Shown here piece by piece: positions 1 to 10,570 of a stretch of DNA of 64,000 bases. The stretch is taken from positions 24,704,646 to 24,768,645 of the forward strand of contig CM019220.1 of the NCBI GenBank assembly GCA_009741485.1. Direction: 5' to 3'. A program made the translations under genes and the position numbers. The stretch comes from Malurus cyaneus samueli. Taxonomy: Eukaryota; Chordata; Aves; Passeriformes; Maluridae. The stretch's first letter is position 1, and every line of letters begins with the position of its first letter. The notes beneath the pieces were generated by a model, which was not told the origin of the DNA, ran no database searches, and saw only the letters and a program-made list of their open reading frames with translations.

Positions 1-1071
1 TAAAGCACCCCATGAATCAGTGTTCATCAAACTGCCAGTTGTCATATACTGAGAATGGACTTAAAATTTTATTTTCTTTAGCACCAGGTGTTTAGTTTCT
101 CATAGCTTTATTCATGATGAGAGGATTCCTCAGTCTACATGAGGTCCCAAGTCTCCCCTCTAGGTCTATGGATGAGGTGGTAGGCCAGTTATTTTCATTG
201 GATAGTGTTATTTTTCTTTGTCTTGCAGAAACAACTCAAACTGCCCCTCCCTGTAGCTGTCAGTAGCTGTTGTAGTCCCGATTAAGTGATTTTCTGCAAT
301 GCTGCTGTGATGGGTGAATAAAGCTGTCATTCCAAAGCGTTAGCAAACACCAAGGTGGGAGCTAGTTCACCCATGGAAACATCACACAACAGCATAAAAT
401 ATAGGACTAACAGAGACTGCTGTCAGCAGCACTTTGTGGCCTTTAACAGGAAAAAAATGTAGCTAGCTGTTTGGAGAATGGGTTCTTTTTTGTTATTTAA
501 ATGTTACCTGTTTATAGGGAAAAGAAGAAAGTGGAGCATTTTGAAACAGAATAAAAGTATTGTATATTGTAAAATAAAGCCACCACTGGCCAAAATGTAA
601 GTTAAGAAACTTTTAAAATTTTACATCTGTACTAAATCCGATGACTACGAGGGATACAACTGTGTCAGAATGCTTCAGAGGTTTTTAGCATAGTCAGTCG
701 GGTGTGTAATACATATGGGTTTGGTGCAAGCTGTGAGATGTGGTTGGTGCACAGCATGTGTTCCTCTAAGTAATGAGTGTGTGGTTTTGAGATTCACTTA
801 CTCCGAGGGTTGTTTTCTGATGTTTGTAAATCCCATAGGAAATGCCAGGTGTTCCTTCATCCTGCGTTAGTGTCATCCACCCTCTAGCATTACATCATCC
901 ACTCTCTAGTGGCTGGTGCTGCTAGAGCATGTGTCCATCCTGTCTTGTCTTTTCTGTGTGTGTGTCTATCTGTCCTGCAGCCTTTGAGTGTTTGTAGATG
1001 CAGGGGCAGAGAATAAGGTGGGGCTGCTGCTGGCAGGGAGTGCTGTAGACACCTGGTGCCCTTCATTTCAG
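1..1071 (+). other. MAP2 intron, left edge of window
   Basis: AT-rich non-coding sequence with no recognised exon or repeat. It is assigned to MAP2 intron because the coding exons that follow need upstream N-terminal exons. Confidence 0.7.
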
Positions 1072-1197
1072 TGTCTGTGCCCGAAGGGGAGCCCTACAAC
1101 TCACATGAGGAGTGCTGTGAATACCCTTTGTTCAGCTCTAGTACACACCCCAGTGCTACAGTGAAGAGCACAGAGGTGTTGTTGGGCCGTGATGAAG
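1072..1197 (+). CDS. MAP2: Candidate MAP2 cassette exon (42 codons, upstream of projection exon)
   Basis: This 126-nt open segment follows a good acceptor (cccttcatttcag) and ends at a good donor (GATGAAG|GTGAAC). Both ends are phase 1, the same phase as the start of the projection exon, so inclusion would keep the MAP2 frame and read ..[16 protein letters not shown]. The peptide would begin VSVPEGEPYNSHEECCEYPL and continue with a Ser/Thr-rich segment. Composition is acidic to neutral, compatible with the MAP2 arm. MAP2 is known to have optional exons just upstream of the giant exon. I cannot confirm homology from memory, so the call rests on splice sites, phase and position. Confidence 0.5.
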
Positions 1198-4100
1198 GTG
1201 AACTGAGCATGTTCCCATCAGGTTCCTCTTCCCCTCCACTCACCTGCCATCCATTCCATTTTTTATGTGTCTGGGATTGCTGCCTTCTGGGGAGGAAAAC
1301 CTAGTTGAATTTTCTCCCCCAGATGAAAGGATACCCTTCTAAGAGTCTCTCCATGTCTAGGTAAAGCTGCAGCACGAACAATGAATGCAGTTTGGGGTCA
1401 GTGTAACCGTGGTCCCCACTTAAATCAGGGCTCTTGTTCTTCTATAACAGATGCAAAAGGAGCAGCTAGTTAAAATAACTGGAAGCTAATTTGGTCTTTG
1501 TGCCAGAGAAATACTGCCACCAACAATACACAGTGTAGGCCAAAATATTGTTACTGGAAGTAAGTTAGTTGTTAACACAATGGGGGAAAATATGCCTATA
1601 CCAAAGATAGCTGTGGAAGGAATGTCATTCTCCAGCAGGTTAAGAAAATACGTTTTACACCAGTGTACACAGGTGATTTCAAGCAGCATTCGATCATGTT
1701 TGATTTCCTGTTGTTTTGTGGACACGCTCCATTTGCATTGTGCCAACTGACTGCAAACATAGAGGGAAAAAAAGTGTCTTTTTACCTCCTTTTTCTATGA
1801 CCTGAGCACATCAGTAAGTAGTATTTTGTCAATATGGGTTATGTAAAAGTAAAATGGCTTTTGAGGAGTTAAGGGAGAATCTTTCTCAGTGACTAACAGG
1901 AAAGCTGACTTCTCAAAGGTGAAATAGATGTTGTTTCATTTCACAACACTCAGTCTTGGGAGCTGAAGTTAAAAACAGTACTGAATCCTCTAACAGTTTG
2001 TGTCTCTGGAGGATGGAATTGTGTCCCTGAAACTGGCCACTTGGGTCTTTTCAAGAAAACCGGAGTTGTTCAAAATTAACGGGATAATTACAAAATTAAC
2101 TGCCTAATACTGCAACAGCATCAGTAAGAGATCAGCACTAAACTGAAGATTGTTAATGTCAGCATGTCTGCCTGAATGTAGGGCAGATAGAAAAGTCACA
2201 GTAGCAGCCTTGCTTTAGCTGTATGCCTGTCCTTGTACATGTAGCCTGGTTAGTTCATGGGCAACTTCCTTTCCAGTCATATCATCTGCCTCTGGTGAAA
2301 GTGGAAGATCTCAGAACATTTATGTGGGGGAGAAAAAGGGCAAATAGGATAATCATGAGTGGGAAGATAGGTGTTATGAGACCCTGGGATCCACTGAGCT
2401 GCTGAGAGCACAGTGCTAATAATGCCGAGGTTCAATCCCTGTAAGGGCGATTCACTTGAGAGTTGGACTCAATGATCCTTCTCGGTCCCTTCCCACTGAG
2501 AGCAGTGTGTGAAACTGCAACATTTGTCCTTGCTGGCCAGCAACCTGTTTGGCATAATAGTCTGCTGCTCAAAGGGAGGCTATATGATTCTTTTTTAAAT
2601 TCAAGGATGACTTTCTAGTTTAAGTAATTATTGTTATTCATAAGGCCCTGTGTAAAGTGTTTCATGAAATTAAAGTGTATTGCTCAGGGTAAAAGAGGAG
2701 GCTTTCTGTAGCATTTTTTAATTGAAAGGGATGCACATACAAAAGTGCATAAAATAAAAAAAAGAAAAGTAAAGCAAGTTATTCAAGTTGGGGCTTTTTG
2801 TAGCTGGAGAGCTGTTGTCCTGCAAGGCTGCTTTTACAGGCTGCCCATGTGCAAATATTCCTATGCTCCGGCATCGGTCCACATCTGATTCTGAATCTTC
2901 TGTTCATTCAAGACACAGTATCTAACCTTAATTATTTTATGTGTTATTAATAATGTGCTGTTCTTTACAAGTGATATTTCCACAGCCTCAAATAGCGTTT
3001 ATGTTCTATAAATCATTCTTTTAAGGTCACAGCTGAAATGAATGATTGTTTGGTTGGTTTTTGCTGGGCCAATCTCAGGAGAAAAATGAAGCCCTTGTAA
3101 TACCAAGAGGCTGGATACAGCCATTTCCAGATTCAGAACCACTTTGTTCTAGGTCTGATTCAATGAAGTACTTCTTCATGAGATGCATTTTAAACTCAGG
3201 GATGTCATCAGGTTGCCTGCAGCATGGCTGCTGAGCAGCTGCTTAAGTATGTTGCTGAATTGAAAGTTAATTCTGACTTCTTATCAGAGGGAATATTATT
3301 AGTTGTTACACAATAATTATTACACAATAATTTTTGTCCGAGTAGCAGTGACAGGAGTACAAGCCTAGAATGGAGACTTTTCTAGTAGTCCTGCCTTGGC
3401 ACAAACAAAGGCTGTTATTCATACCACTGAACTGTTCCTAACAGCCTATAGGCTGAGTGGTTTGTTTTAGAAATTCAGATGAACAAATAGTTATATTGCA
3501 TTCATTGGTTTATTTGACTTAATTGATGTTGAGAAACCTGGGGGTTAGTGGGGAAAAAGCAAAGAAAATGAAGAGTCCGTGTGTTAAAATAGTGATTTTT
3601 ACATACAGATTTCAGATGTCAGACAGCCTAAGGGAGAAATTGTTTATAAACCTATTCAGTCTAGGCATCTTGGCAGAAATCTTGCAAAAACTATTAGTTT
3701 GTAGCTAAGTGTAAGGCCTGTTAAGACTATGGAAGTGTTTAGTATTTTGCCAAATCCAGGATTCATGCAATAGATTGACTTGCTGGCTGAGTATCTTGTA
3801 CTGGACAAGTGCTAAAGAAACACATTTATAAGAAGAAGATCAGTGTTTTTTTGATCTCACTGATGCATTAGTGTTGCCAGAGCCATCCATCTTTCAGTTC
3901 TTCTCCATTTCCAGTGATTGTCTGACCCACTGTCATCTTTGGAAGAGGTGTGCCCGCAAAACACCTTCCACTCTCATCTTACTGCATAAACATGCCTGTC
4001 TGGTGGGAGGCAGGCTTTTGGTTTGTTTTTTTTCCCTAAGGAAAATTCAGTTCCAAGGTGACTAAAATGGTCTGGATACTGGCAGTCCTTCAGAGACTTA

Positions 4101-4204
4101 AATCCAAAATACTAAGCTGAAATGGTTATGTAAAAACAGTCCTGTTCAGCTGTGTGCTTGGTGTTTGTTGTTGGTGTTGATGTCACCTTTTTTCCATCCC
4201 CAAG
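1198..4204 (+). other. MAP2 intron with one SINE
   Basis: Non-coding and AT-rich. Apart from the tRNA-headed SINE at about 2384-2510, I see nothing recognisable. Short open frames have no splice context in the MAP2 phase. Confidence 0.65.
2384..2510 (+). mobile_element. tRNA-Ile-derived SINE with CR1-like tail (TguSINE1 type)
   Basis: The head contains GTGCTAATAATGCC, matching the anticodon arm of tRNA-Ile(AAT), and a B-box-like GGTTCAATCCC followed by GTAAGGGC. The body then runs into AGTTGGACTCAATGATCC and TCGGTCCCTTCCCACT, which is the avian CR1 3' end. This composite matches the passerine family TguSINE1 as I know it. The copy is diverged: the A-box is degraded and the acceptor stem is lost, so it is a fossil and not a tRNA gene. 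Confidence 0.8.
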
Positions 4205-4321
4205 AAGAAGAACCAGTAAAGAGTGCGATGGTTGTGGAATTGAAACCTGCTGCTCTTCCTGGGAAGCAACTGGGGAAAGAGCACGGTCCCCTTGAGCCTT
4301 TGGACTTGGCAGAGGGCCTCA
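4205..4321 (+). CDS. MAP2: Weak candidate second MAP2 cassette exon (39 codons)
   Basis: A pyrimidine tract (cctttttttccatccccaag) precedes an open segment encoding EEPVKSAMVVELKPAALPGK and then QLGKEHGPLEPLDLAEGL. A possible donor CTCA|GTGAGG makes the exon 117 nt with phase 1 at both ends, compatible with MAP2. The reading frame continues 26 codons past this donor to a TGA at 4396-4398. The Glu/Lys/Pro-rich composition resembles MAP2 projection sequence. The donor has A rather than G at -1, and I do not recognise a homologue. Confidence 0.3.
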
Positions 4322-5009
4322 GTGAGGCTCAGTTGGATTCTGGTTCACTGTGTCATTCACCCAAGTGCCAAGGGTGGCATCCAGCAGGAAGAGTGTGACC
4401 TTTGTGGCGGAAAGACACGCCCCCTTCCTTGGCTGAGTGTGCCCTCCTTGGGTTTGCATGTGTTTGCTGCCGGCAGATCCTTTCCAGCTTTCTCCAGTGC
4501 TTTCCGAGGCTGCTTCATTTTCTGTTTTTTCCATTTATTAGTATGACTGCTCTTGTTATTATGCTTGAAGAGTGTGTAGTGGACAACATGATTGTATAGG
4601 TGCTGTATGACAACATGGTTTCCCACTGCTGCGGCTGATTCCTGATTTTTTACGTTGCCATGATGAAATATGCTTTGCAGCTAAGCTGAGTCCTTTGTGT
4701 AAGCCTTTTTCCCCATCAGATGTGTTTGCCAGTCACATTGCTAATCTATGTATTTCTTTTTCTTTTTGGTGCAGAGCTTGATCTGCATTTCTTTCAAACA
4801 GCAGATTTACTGCTTTTGACTATGACATAAAGATGCTTAAACTGTAGAAATGTTTTTATTTGCAGTGGGCAGGTTTTTTGTTTGGTTGGTTTGTTTTTTT
4901 TGTGTGTGCTTCAGCGCATTCCGGTTTAGCTTCCTTAAAGCTATTGCTTCTTACATCATACCCTTGCATCCATTGCAATCTACCCCCTTCTCCTCAGTCA
5001 TTGCCAGAA

Positions 5010-5050
<41 letters not shown>

Positions 5051-6808
5051 CAACCTTATTATAAATGTTTAATCCTGCTGGAGTGCCCTTCTTAGGCAAA
5101 ATCTGCATCACTTCCACAGCGATGTTCGCCTTCAAAGTGAAGGTTAGGATTGAGTGCACTGGGTGAAGTTCTGATTTAGTCTCTGAACAAAGTATTTACT
5201 GCAGTCATCTTTCAGTACATAAGAACTAGGCTTCAGGCTTTTTCTTTTAATGGTACTTCTCTTCAGCCAGTGCAACAAGGTGCAAAGATACCTTGTGTGG
5301 AGGAGTGATGTTACCTGCTCCCTGCCTGGCTAAGCAGCCCTGGCTGCTGCTTTTGGAAGGCTGGTGTTCTGGATGGCCCAGCTGAAGAACACTGAATTCT
5401 TTTAGCTCTCAGAGTATGTTTTGATGCCACTGGTATTGCTCATTCCCACTACAGTAAGAGTCACAGTAGAATACATAGAGAAAACCAGTATGTAACTATT
5501 TAATTTCTGTGAAGTGAGGATAACATCAGTCCAATGGCCATGTCTTTATAATTTTTAGGGTTTGCAAGTCAATCACCAAATGTAAAAACATGAAGGAGCA
5601 GAATTACTGTAGTTGTACATTTCTATTTTGGTTACCTATAGGGTTTTGAATGGCAGTTGCTTTTTTGACTGAATATTAACGTGCAAATATTTAAAGAATG
5701 AGCAATGCTTTGATAATAATTGTTCTAAAAGCAATCAGATTCATCAGAAAACGCTGGCTTCATGGTCTTCAAATCAGATCTGAGGAAATTCAGAGTTGGC
5801 CCAGTGCTAGTTGTAAGAAGCTTTAGAAAAACATCGTGAAACCTTTTTTACAGATTGGCACAGAAATATATGCCACTTTCTGCAGTCTTTCTCTTCATAT
5901 TTTTCATGATAGGAAGATTTCAGTGAGATAGGAATCATTATCTTCCATGGGACATTAAAAAAAAAGATAAAGCTATTAATGACTAACAGAGTGGGTATTA
6001 AAGAAAAATTAACTAGTTACTACTCTCTGAAAATATAGTGGCAGAGCATAAGAGTAGCCTTTTTACATTCAAATCACTTTAATTAGGGCCTGATCTAGAG
6101 GCACAGAAACGTGCCAAGTAATCTTTGGCTTCAGCTGCAGCTGTAAGTGACTGGCCATTTTGAAGACCAGACCTTCAAGATCTGTTGCTGATGTCCACAT
6201 GCTGGTTTCATGACAGCAGTGAGATTTTGATCATTTTCCAAAGCAGAAATGTTAAAAGTTGGTACAGTTAAAAAAACAGCCTCTTCTGAAACTTGCAAAA
6301 AAAAAACCATTGCATGGATTATCTCTTTAGTTTAGGCTGCATATAGAAGGAAAATGTAAAAAAATACATAGAAATAGGTAACTGTGTATGTTTTAAATAT
6401 CAGAAGCACACAAAGGTACTATTGATTTGATTGAAGTTGCAGATTTTACTAACACAAAACTAACATAATCTATAGAGTCCAGCAAAGCTTCTAATGAAAG
6501 TGAGGTTGTTTGTGGTTTTGCTGTTGTATACAAATCATGAAGATGAAGAATTTACATTAAATCATCTCATTTCAGTGCTCACATTTATATGTGTACAACT
6601 CACATTTCCCCTATAAAACCTTTTATATTGGAAGGAAACTAGCATTTAACATTTAAAAGCAGATTTCTAGGTAGATGGCCTTGCTGCATGCTCGCATCTT
6701 TTTCCCTTTCCATCCTATCATTCCTACCAAAATGTTGTAAGCCACATGACTGCCTGCCTGTAAGTGCTTTAAATATTTTTGCTATAAAACCCAAACAAAC
6801 TACTTCAG
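4322..6808 (+). other. MAP2 intron before the projection exon
   Basis: AT-rich intron. A 30-base T run at 5011-5040 followed by GTGTGTGTGT is the only marked feature. The acceptor at 6808 has a poor pyrimidine tract. Confidence 0.7.
5011..5050 (+). repeat. Poly-T tract followed by (GT)n
   Basis: About 30 consecutive T residues and then five GT units. It could be the reverse of a retroelement A-tail, but no adjoining element is recognisable. Confidence 0.8.
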
Positions 6809-9800
6809 ATTTACTTGCAGCCACGAAGATGGAATTCCGTCTCCAGGAGGGCACGCGCCCTTTTGCAGCAGAACCCTTAGACACAAAGCAACATGAATCT
6901 GGGAAAGACAGTAAGACTGTTGAGCAACCTAAATATGATGCCTTAGTTCCACAGTTGGCAAAAACAGAGGCTGCAGATAAAAAAGATTCAGAGAGCAGAG
7001 ACAAAGAAGAAATGCTTTCACATCCATCAGAATGGATCTTGCAAACTGATTTGCAGAAGAAAGGGGAAGCTGGTTTTGCAGAACCTGCTGCTAAGCCTCC
7101 TGCTCCCCAAGAACAAAAGCACTTGTCATCTCAACTGCCGAAAGAGAGCAGGACAGAAGAAAGGACTGCAGATGTGGCCTCATCAACCAACCTCAAAGAT
7201 GTTCGAGGTGGTGCCATCTGCCTTAGTGAAAGTTCTCTATTGCTACCCGAATCCAAGGCAGAAGGAGCCAAAAGTGAACTTCCTGCAGGCTCACCTCCTG
7301 CTGTCCCCCAGGAGCTTTCACTGAAAGACAGTTACAAAACACACCAGGAACCCACTGACCAACTGTTTGCCAAAGATCTCAGTAAAGATGAACAGATCCA
7401 CAGTGACAGGACGTTATCTCTGCAAGGATTCTCAGCAGTAACTGTAGATGACTTGAAAACTCCAAGCATCCCAAAAATCCCTCCTTGGGGGGAAGAAAAG
7501 GACATGACTAAGGATGAGAGCGATGAGGAGGAAAGGTATGATTTCTATGATAAAGGGGAGGCTCAAGTATTAGATGGCGGTAAACTTACCACAAAACCTT
7601 CCCTAGACAAAACAGATTTTCAAAAGGATGATGAAGCTAAAAAATCACCTGATACTCTCAAAGCAGTAAAAGAAACAGACCAAAGTGGGCTCTCAGCAGC
7701 AACAGACATGAAAAAGGAGGTGCAGCAGAGCACACAGGTACCCCCAGCTAAGTTAAGCCAAGAACTGACCCTTGAGAAAACAGTAGAGCAGCACCCTGAT
7801 ACCACTCAGTCATCCAGAATAATAGAGAAAGTCCCAGAGGTACCAGGTTTAACCACTGAGAAGACTCCTACTCTTGAAGCTTCTCAAGAGAAAAATGTTA
7901 AAAAAGATACCAAGGAGGATAAGACAAGTGTTTCAGCGCCTCATCAAATAGAAGAGGAGGATCAATCAGGAATGTCCAAGTATTTTGAAACCTCTGCTCT
8001 GAAAGAGGAAGCCTTCAAAGCAGATGATCTGAAACAAAGGAGTGATTACTATGAGCTAAGTGACACTAAAGAGATTATATATGAGCCTTATCAGAGAGGC
8101 TGTCTAATACCTGAAGGTGAAGAGGAGGAGGAAGAGGAAGAATTACAGACAGAATTGAATCAGCAGCAGAACGTGCATGCTCATGAAATGGGGTACAGTA
8201 CCCTGGCTCAGAGCTATACACCAGACACGTCTGAAGAACCCAGTTCCCCAGCAGAAAGAATGTTCACTATTGACCCCAATGTCTATGGGGATAAGAGAGA
8301 ACTTCACAGTAAAAATAAAGATGACCTAACTCTGAGCAGGAGCTTGGGACTTGGGGGGAGATCTGCAATTGAACAGAGAAGTATGTCTATTAACTTGCCC
8401 ATGTCCTGCCTGGATTCAATAGCTCTAGGATTTAGTTTTGGTCGTGCCCATGACCTTTCTCCCCTCGCTTCAGATATTCTGACTAACACTAGTGGAAGTA
8501 TAGATGAAGGTGATGACTATTTGCCAGCAACCACACCAGCACTAGAGAAGACCCCTTGCTTCCCCATTGAGAGCAGAGAAGAAGATGAACACATAGAAGA
8601 AAAAAAACCCATGGCGGAAGAAAAAGTCCAGCCTGAGACCTTGGCTGAACCATCTTTCCAGGCCAAAGATTACTACAAAAATGGGGCTGTCCTGGCTCCT
8701 GACCTGCCTGAAATGTTAGACTTGGCAGGGACAAGATCTAGATTGGCCTCTGTGAGTGCAGATGCTGAGGTGGCACAGAAGAAGCCAGTTCCTTCTGACA
8801 CCATTGCAGAAGACAGCAGCACAGCCCTGCCACCTGTGACAAATGAAAACCACGTAATTCTAAAAGCTGAAAGTCAGCTGGAAGACTTGGGCTACTGTGT
8901 TTTCAATAAGTACACAGTACCACTCCCTTCTCCAGTTCAGGACAGTGAGAATTTAACAAGTGAAGCCTGTCCCTTCTATGAAGGCACAGATGAAAAACTG
9001 AAACGTGGCCTAGCTCCCGACCTGTCTTTAATAGAAGTGAAGCTGGCAGCTGCTGAAAAATCAAAAGAAGACTTCCTCAGTGAAAAAGACTTAGGTCAGC
9101 AGGGTGAGTCCATTTTAGTCAGGGACTTTGAGCAGGAGAAAAAAGAGAAACTGGATACTGTGCTAGAAAAAAGTGAAGATCAAATTGACTCTAAAGAGGT
9201 CTGTCCCATTAAAGGATCAGAGCCAGAGAAGACAAAAGCTGAGGCGATGTTAGAAAGGAAAGAAGGTGTGGCTAGTAAAGTTCATTTACCTGCTGATACC
9301 ATGTACGACAGAATGTCTGCTTCAGAGATACCAACAGAAAAGGATTCTGTTTGTTTGTTGATGGAGAAGGAGAAGACTCTTAGTGTTGTTCCTGAAATAG
9401 CTGAGATAGCTGAGATAGAAGCTCCAGTTAAACCAGATTACAATGCTATAAAGCATGATATGGAGGTGGCTGCAAGGAGAGCTGACCAAGAATATCAGAG
9501 TAAGTTAGATGCTAAGATTAGTGAGGTTGTTTCTCCTCCTTCAGGGAAGGACCAAACCTCTCTTAAAAAAGCAGAGCCTGAACCCAAAGACACTCAGCAG
9601 AAAGATGAGACCATCTTCTCCAGAGAAGCAAAGGATGCAGATGTACTTTCCAGGACTGAGCTTAGTAATATAAAGGACAGCACCAAACTGTCAGAAACAG
9701 AAATTAAGGAAAAAGTAACTAAGCCAGATCTGGTACATCAAGAGGCAGTTGATAAAGAAGAATCTTACGAATCTAGTGGAGAGCATGATCAAGCCCAAGA

Positions 9801-10570
9801 TGGTTTGAATGGAGAATCTGTGAAACCAGAGGATATCAAAGCAGAACATCCAAAACTTCCCATATCTGGAGAAGAGATGCCTGCACACTTACCAGCAAAG
9901 GAGACTTCTGTGGAGCCCCTCTTTCCAAAAGCTGAGCCCCTCCAGGAGGAGCCTGCAGACGTTCAGATGGAAAGCATACCACAGCTTGCAGGAGGAGCTG
10001 AAGAGATTCTTGATAAAGCTGTGAAACCTGTGGAAACGCAAAAGCTGCTGCCCTGTGAAGTGGCAGCTGGGTCCCTGCAAGAGGAAGAATATGAGGAAGC
10101 AGAGGTGGAAGCAGGGCAAGAAGCAAAAGAAGAGGATAAACATCATCTTGTATCAGAAATGCCTCCAGACTTTGGCAAGCCTGGTGCTGAAGAAATGGGA
10201 GCCGAGGGTAGCCCCGAAGCAGTGCCTGAGCTGAAAGGCGTTATTGAGTCCGTGGTGACAGTGGAGGATGACTTTATCACAGTGGTGCAGACAACAGTTG
10301 ATGAGGGTGAATCTGCCTCTCACAGCGTGCGCTTTGCTGCTACTCAGCAGGAAGACATCGAAACAGGAGACTCCCAGGCTGAAGAGGAGCTAGATGTTGA
10401 AGAAATGGAAATTGAACCCAAGGAAGGCTCCCCAGAGGCTCCTGCTTCACCCCAGAGGGAAGAGATCCTGCTCACTGACTACAAAACAGAGACGTGTGAT
10501 GATTACAAGGATGAAACAACAATCGATGACTCCATCATGGACACAGACAGTCTCTGGGCAGACACTCAAG
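6809..10570 (+). CDS. MAP2: MAP2 projection-domain exon (giant exon, high-molecular-weight isoforms)
   Basis: This is a single 3762-nt exon (1254 codons, phase 1 at both ends), equivalent to mammalian exon 9. It is spliced into MAP2a/b and skipped in MAP2c/d. The product is acidic, Lys/Glu/Pro-rich and predicted disordered. The most recognisable part of the MAP2 projection domain is at about 7960-8570: [37 protein letters not shown], the [10 protein letters not shown] block and [17 protein letters not shown] second conserved block near 8650-8940 includes [20 protein letters not shown] and [20 protein letters not shown] third, near 10220-10570, includes [19 protein letters not shown] and [19 protein letters not shown] residues. 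The acceptor is ..tacttcag at 6808; the open frame back to an ATG at 6688 is intronic and has no MAP2 similarity. The donor is CAAG|GTGTGC, and unspliced read-through would stop after 18 residues. A Glu run sits near 8116-8145. Confidence 0.97.

Noticed and set aside
2390..2445. tRNA-Ile(AAT)-like sequence
   Set aside because: Anticodon-arm and B-box matches are clear, but the acceptor stem and A-box are degraded and it continues straight into a CR1 tail. It is a SINE head, not a tRNA gene.
6688..6808. ATG and open frame extending the MAP2 giant exon upstream
   Set aside because: The peptide has no MAP2 similarity and MAP2 identity begins exactly at the acceptor, so the ATG is intronic.
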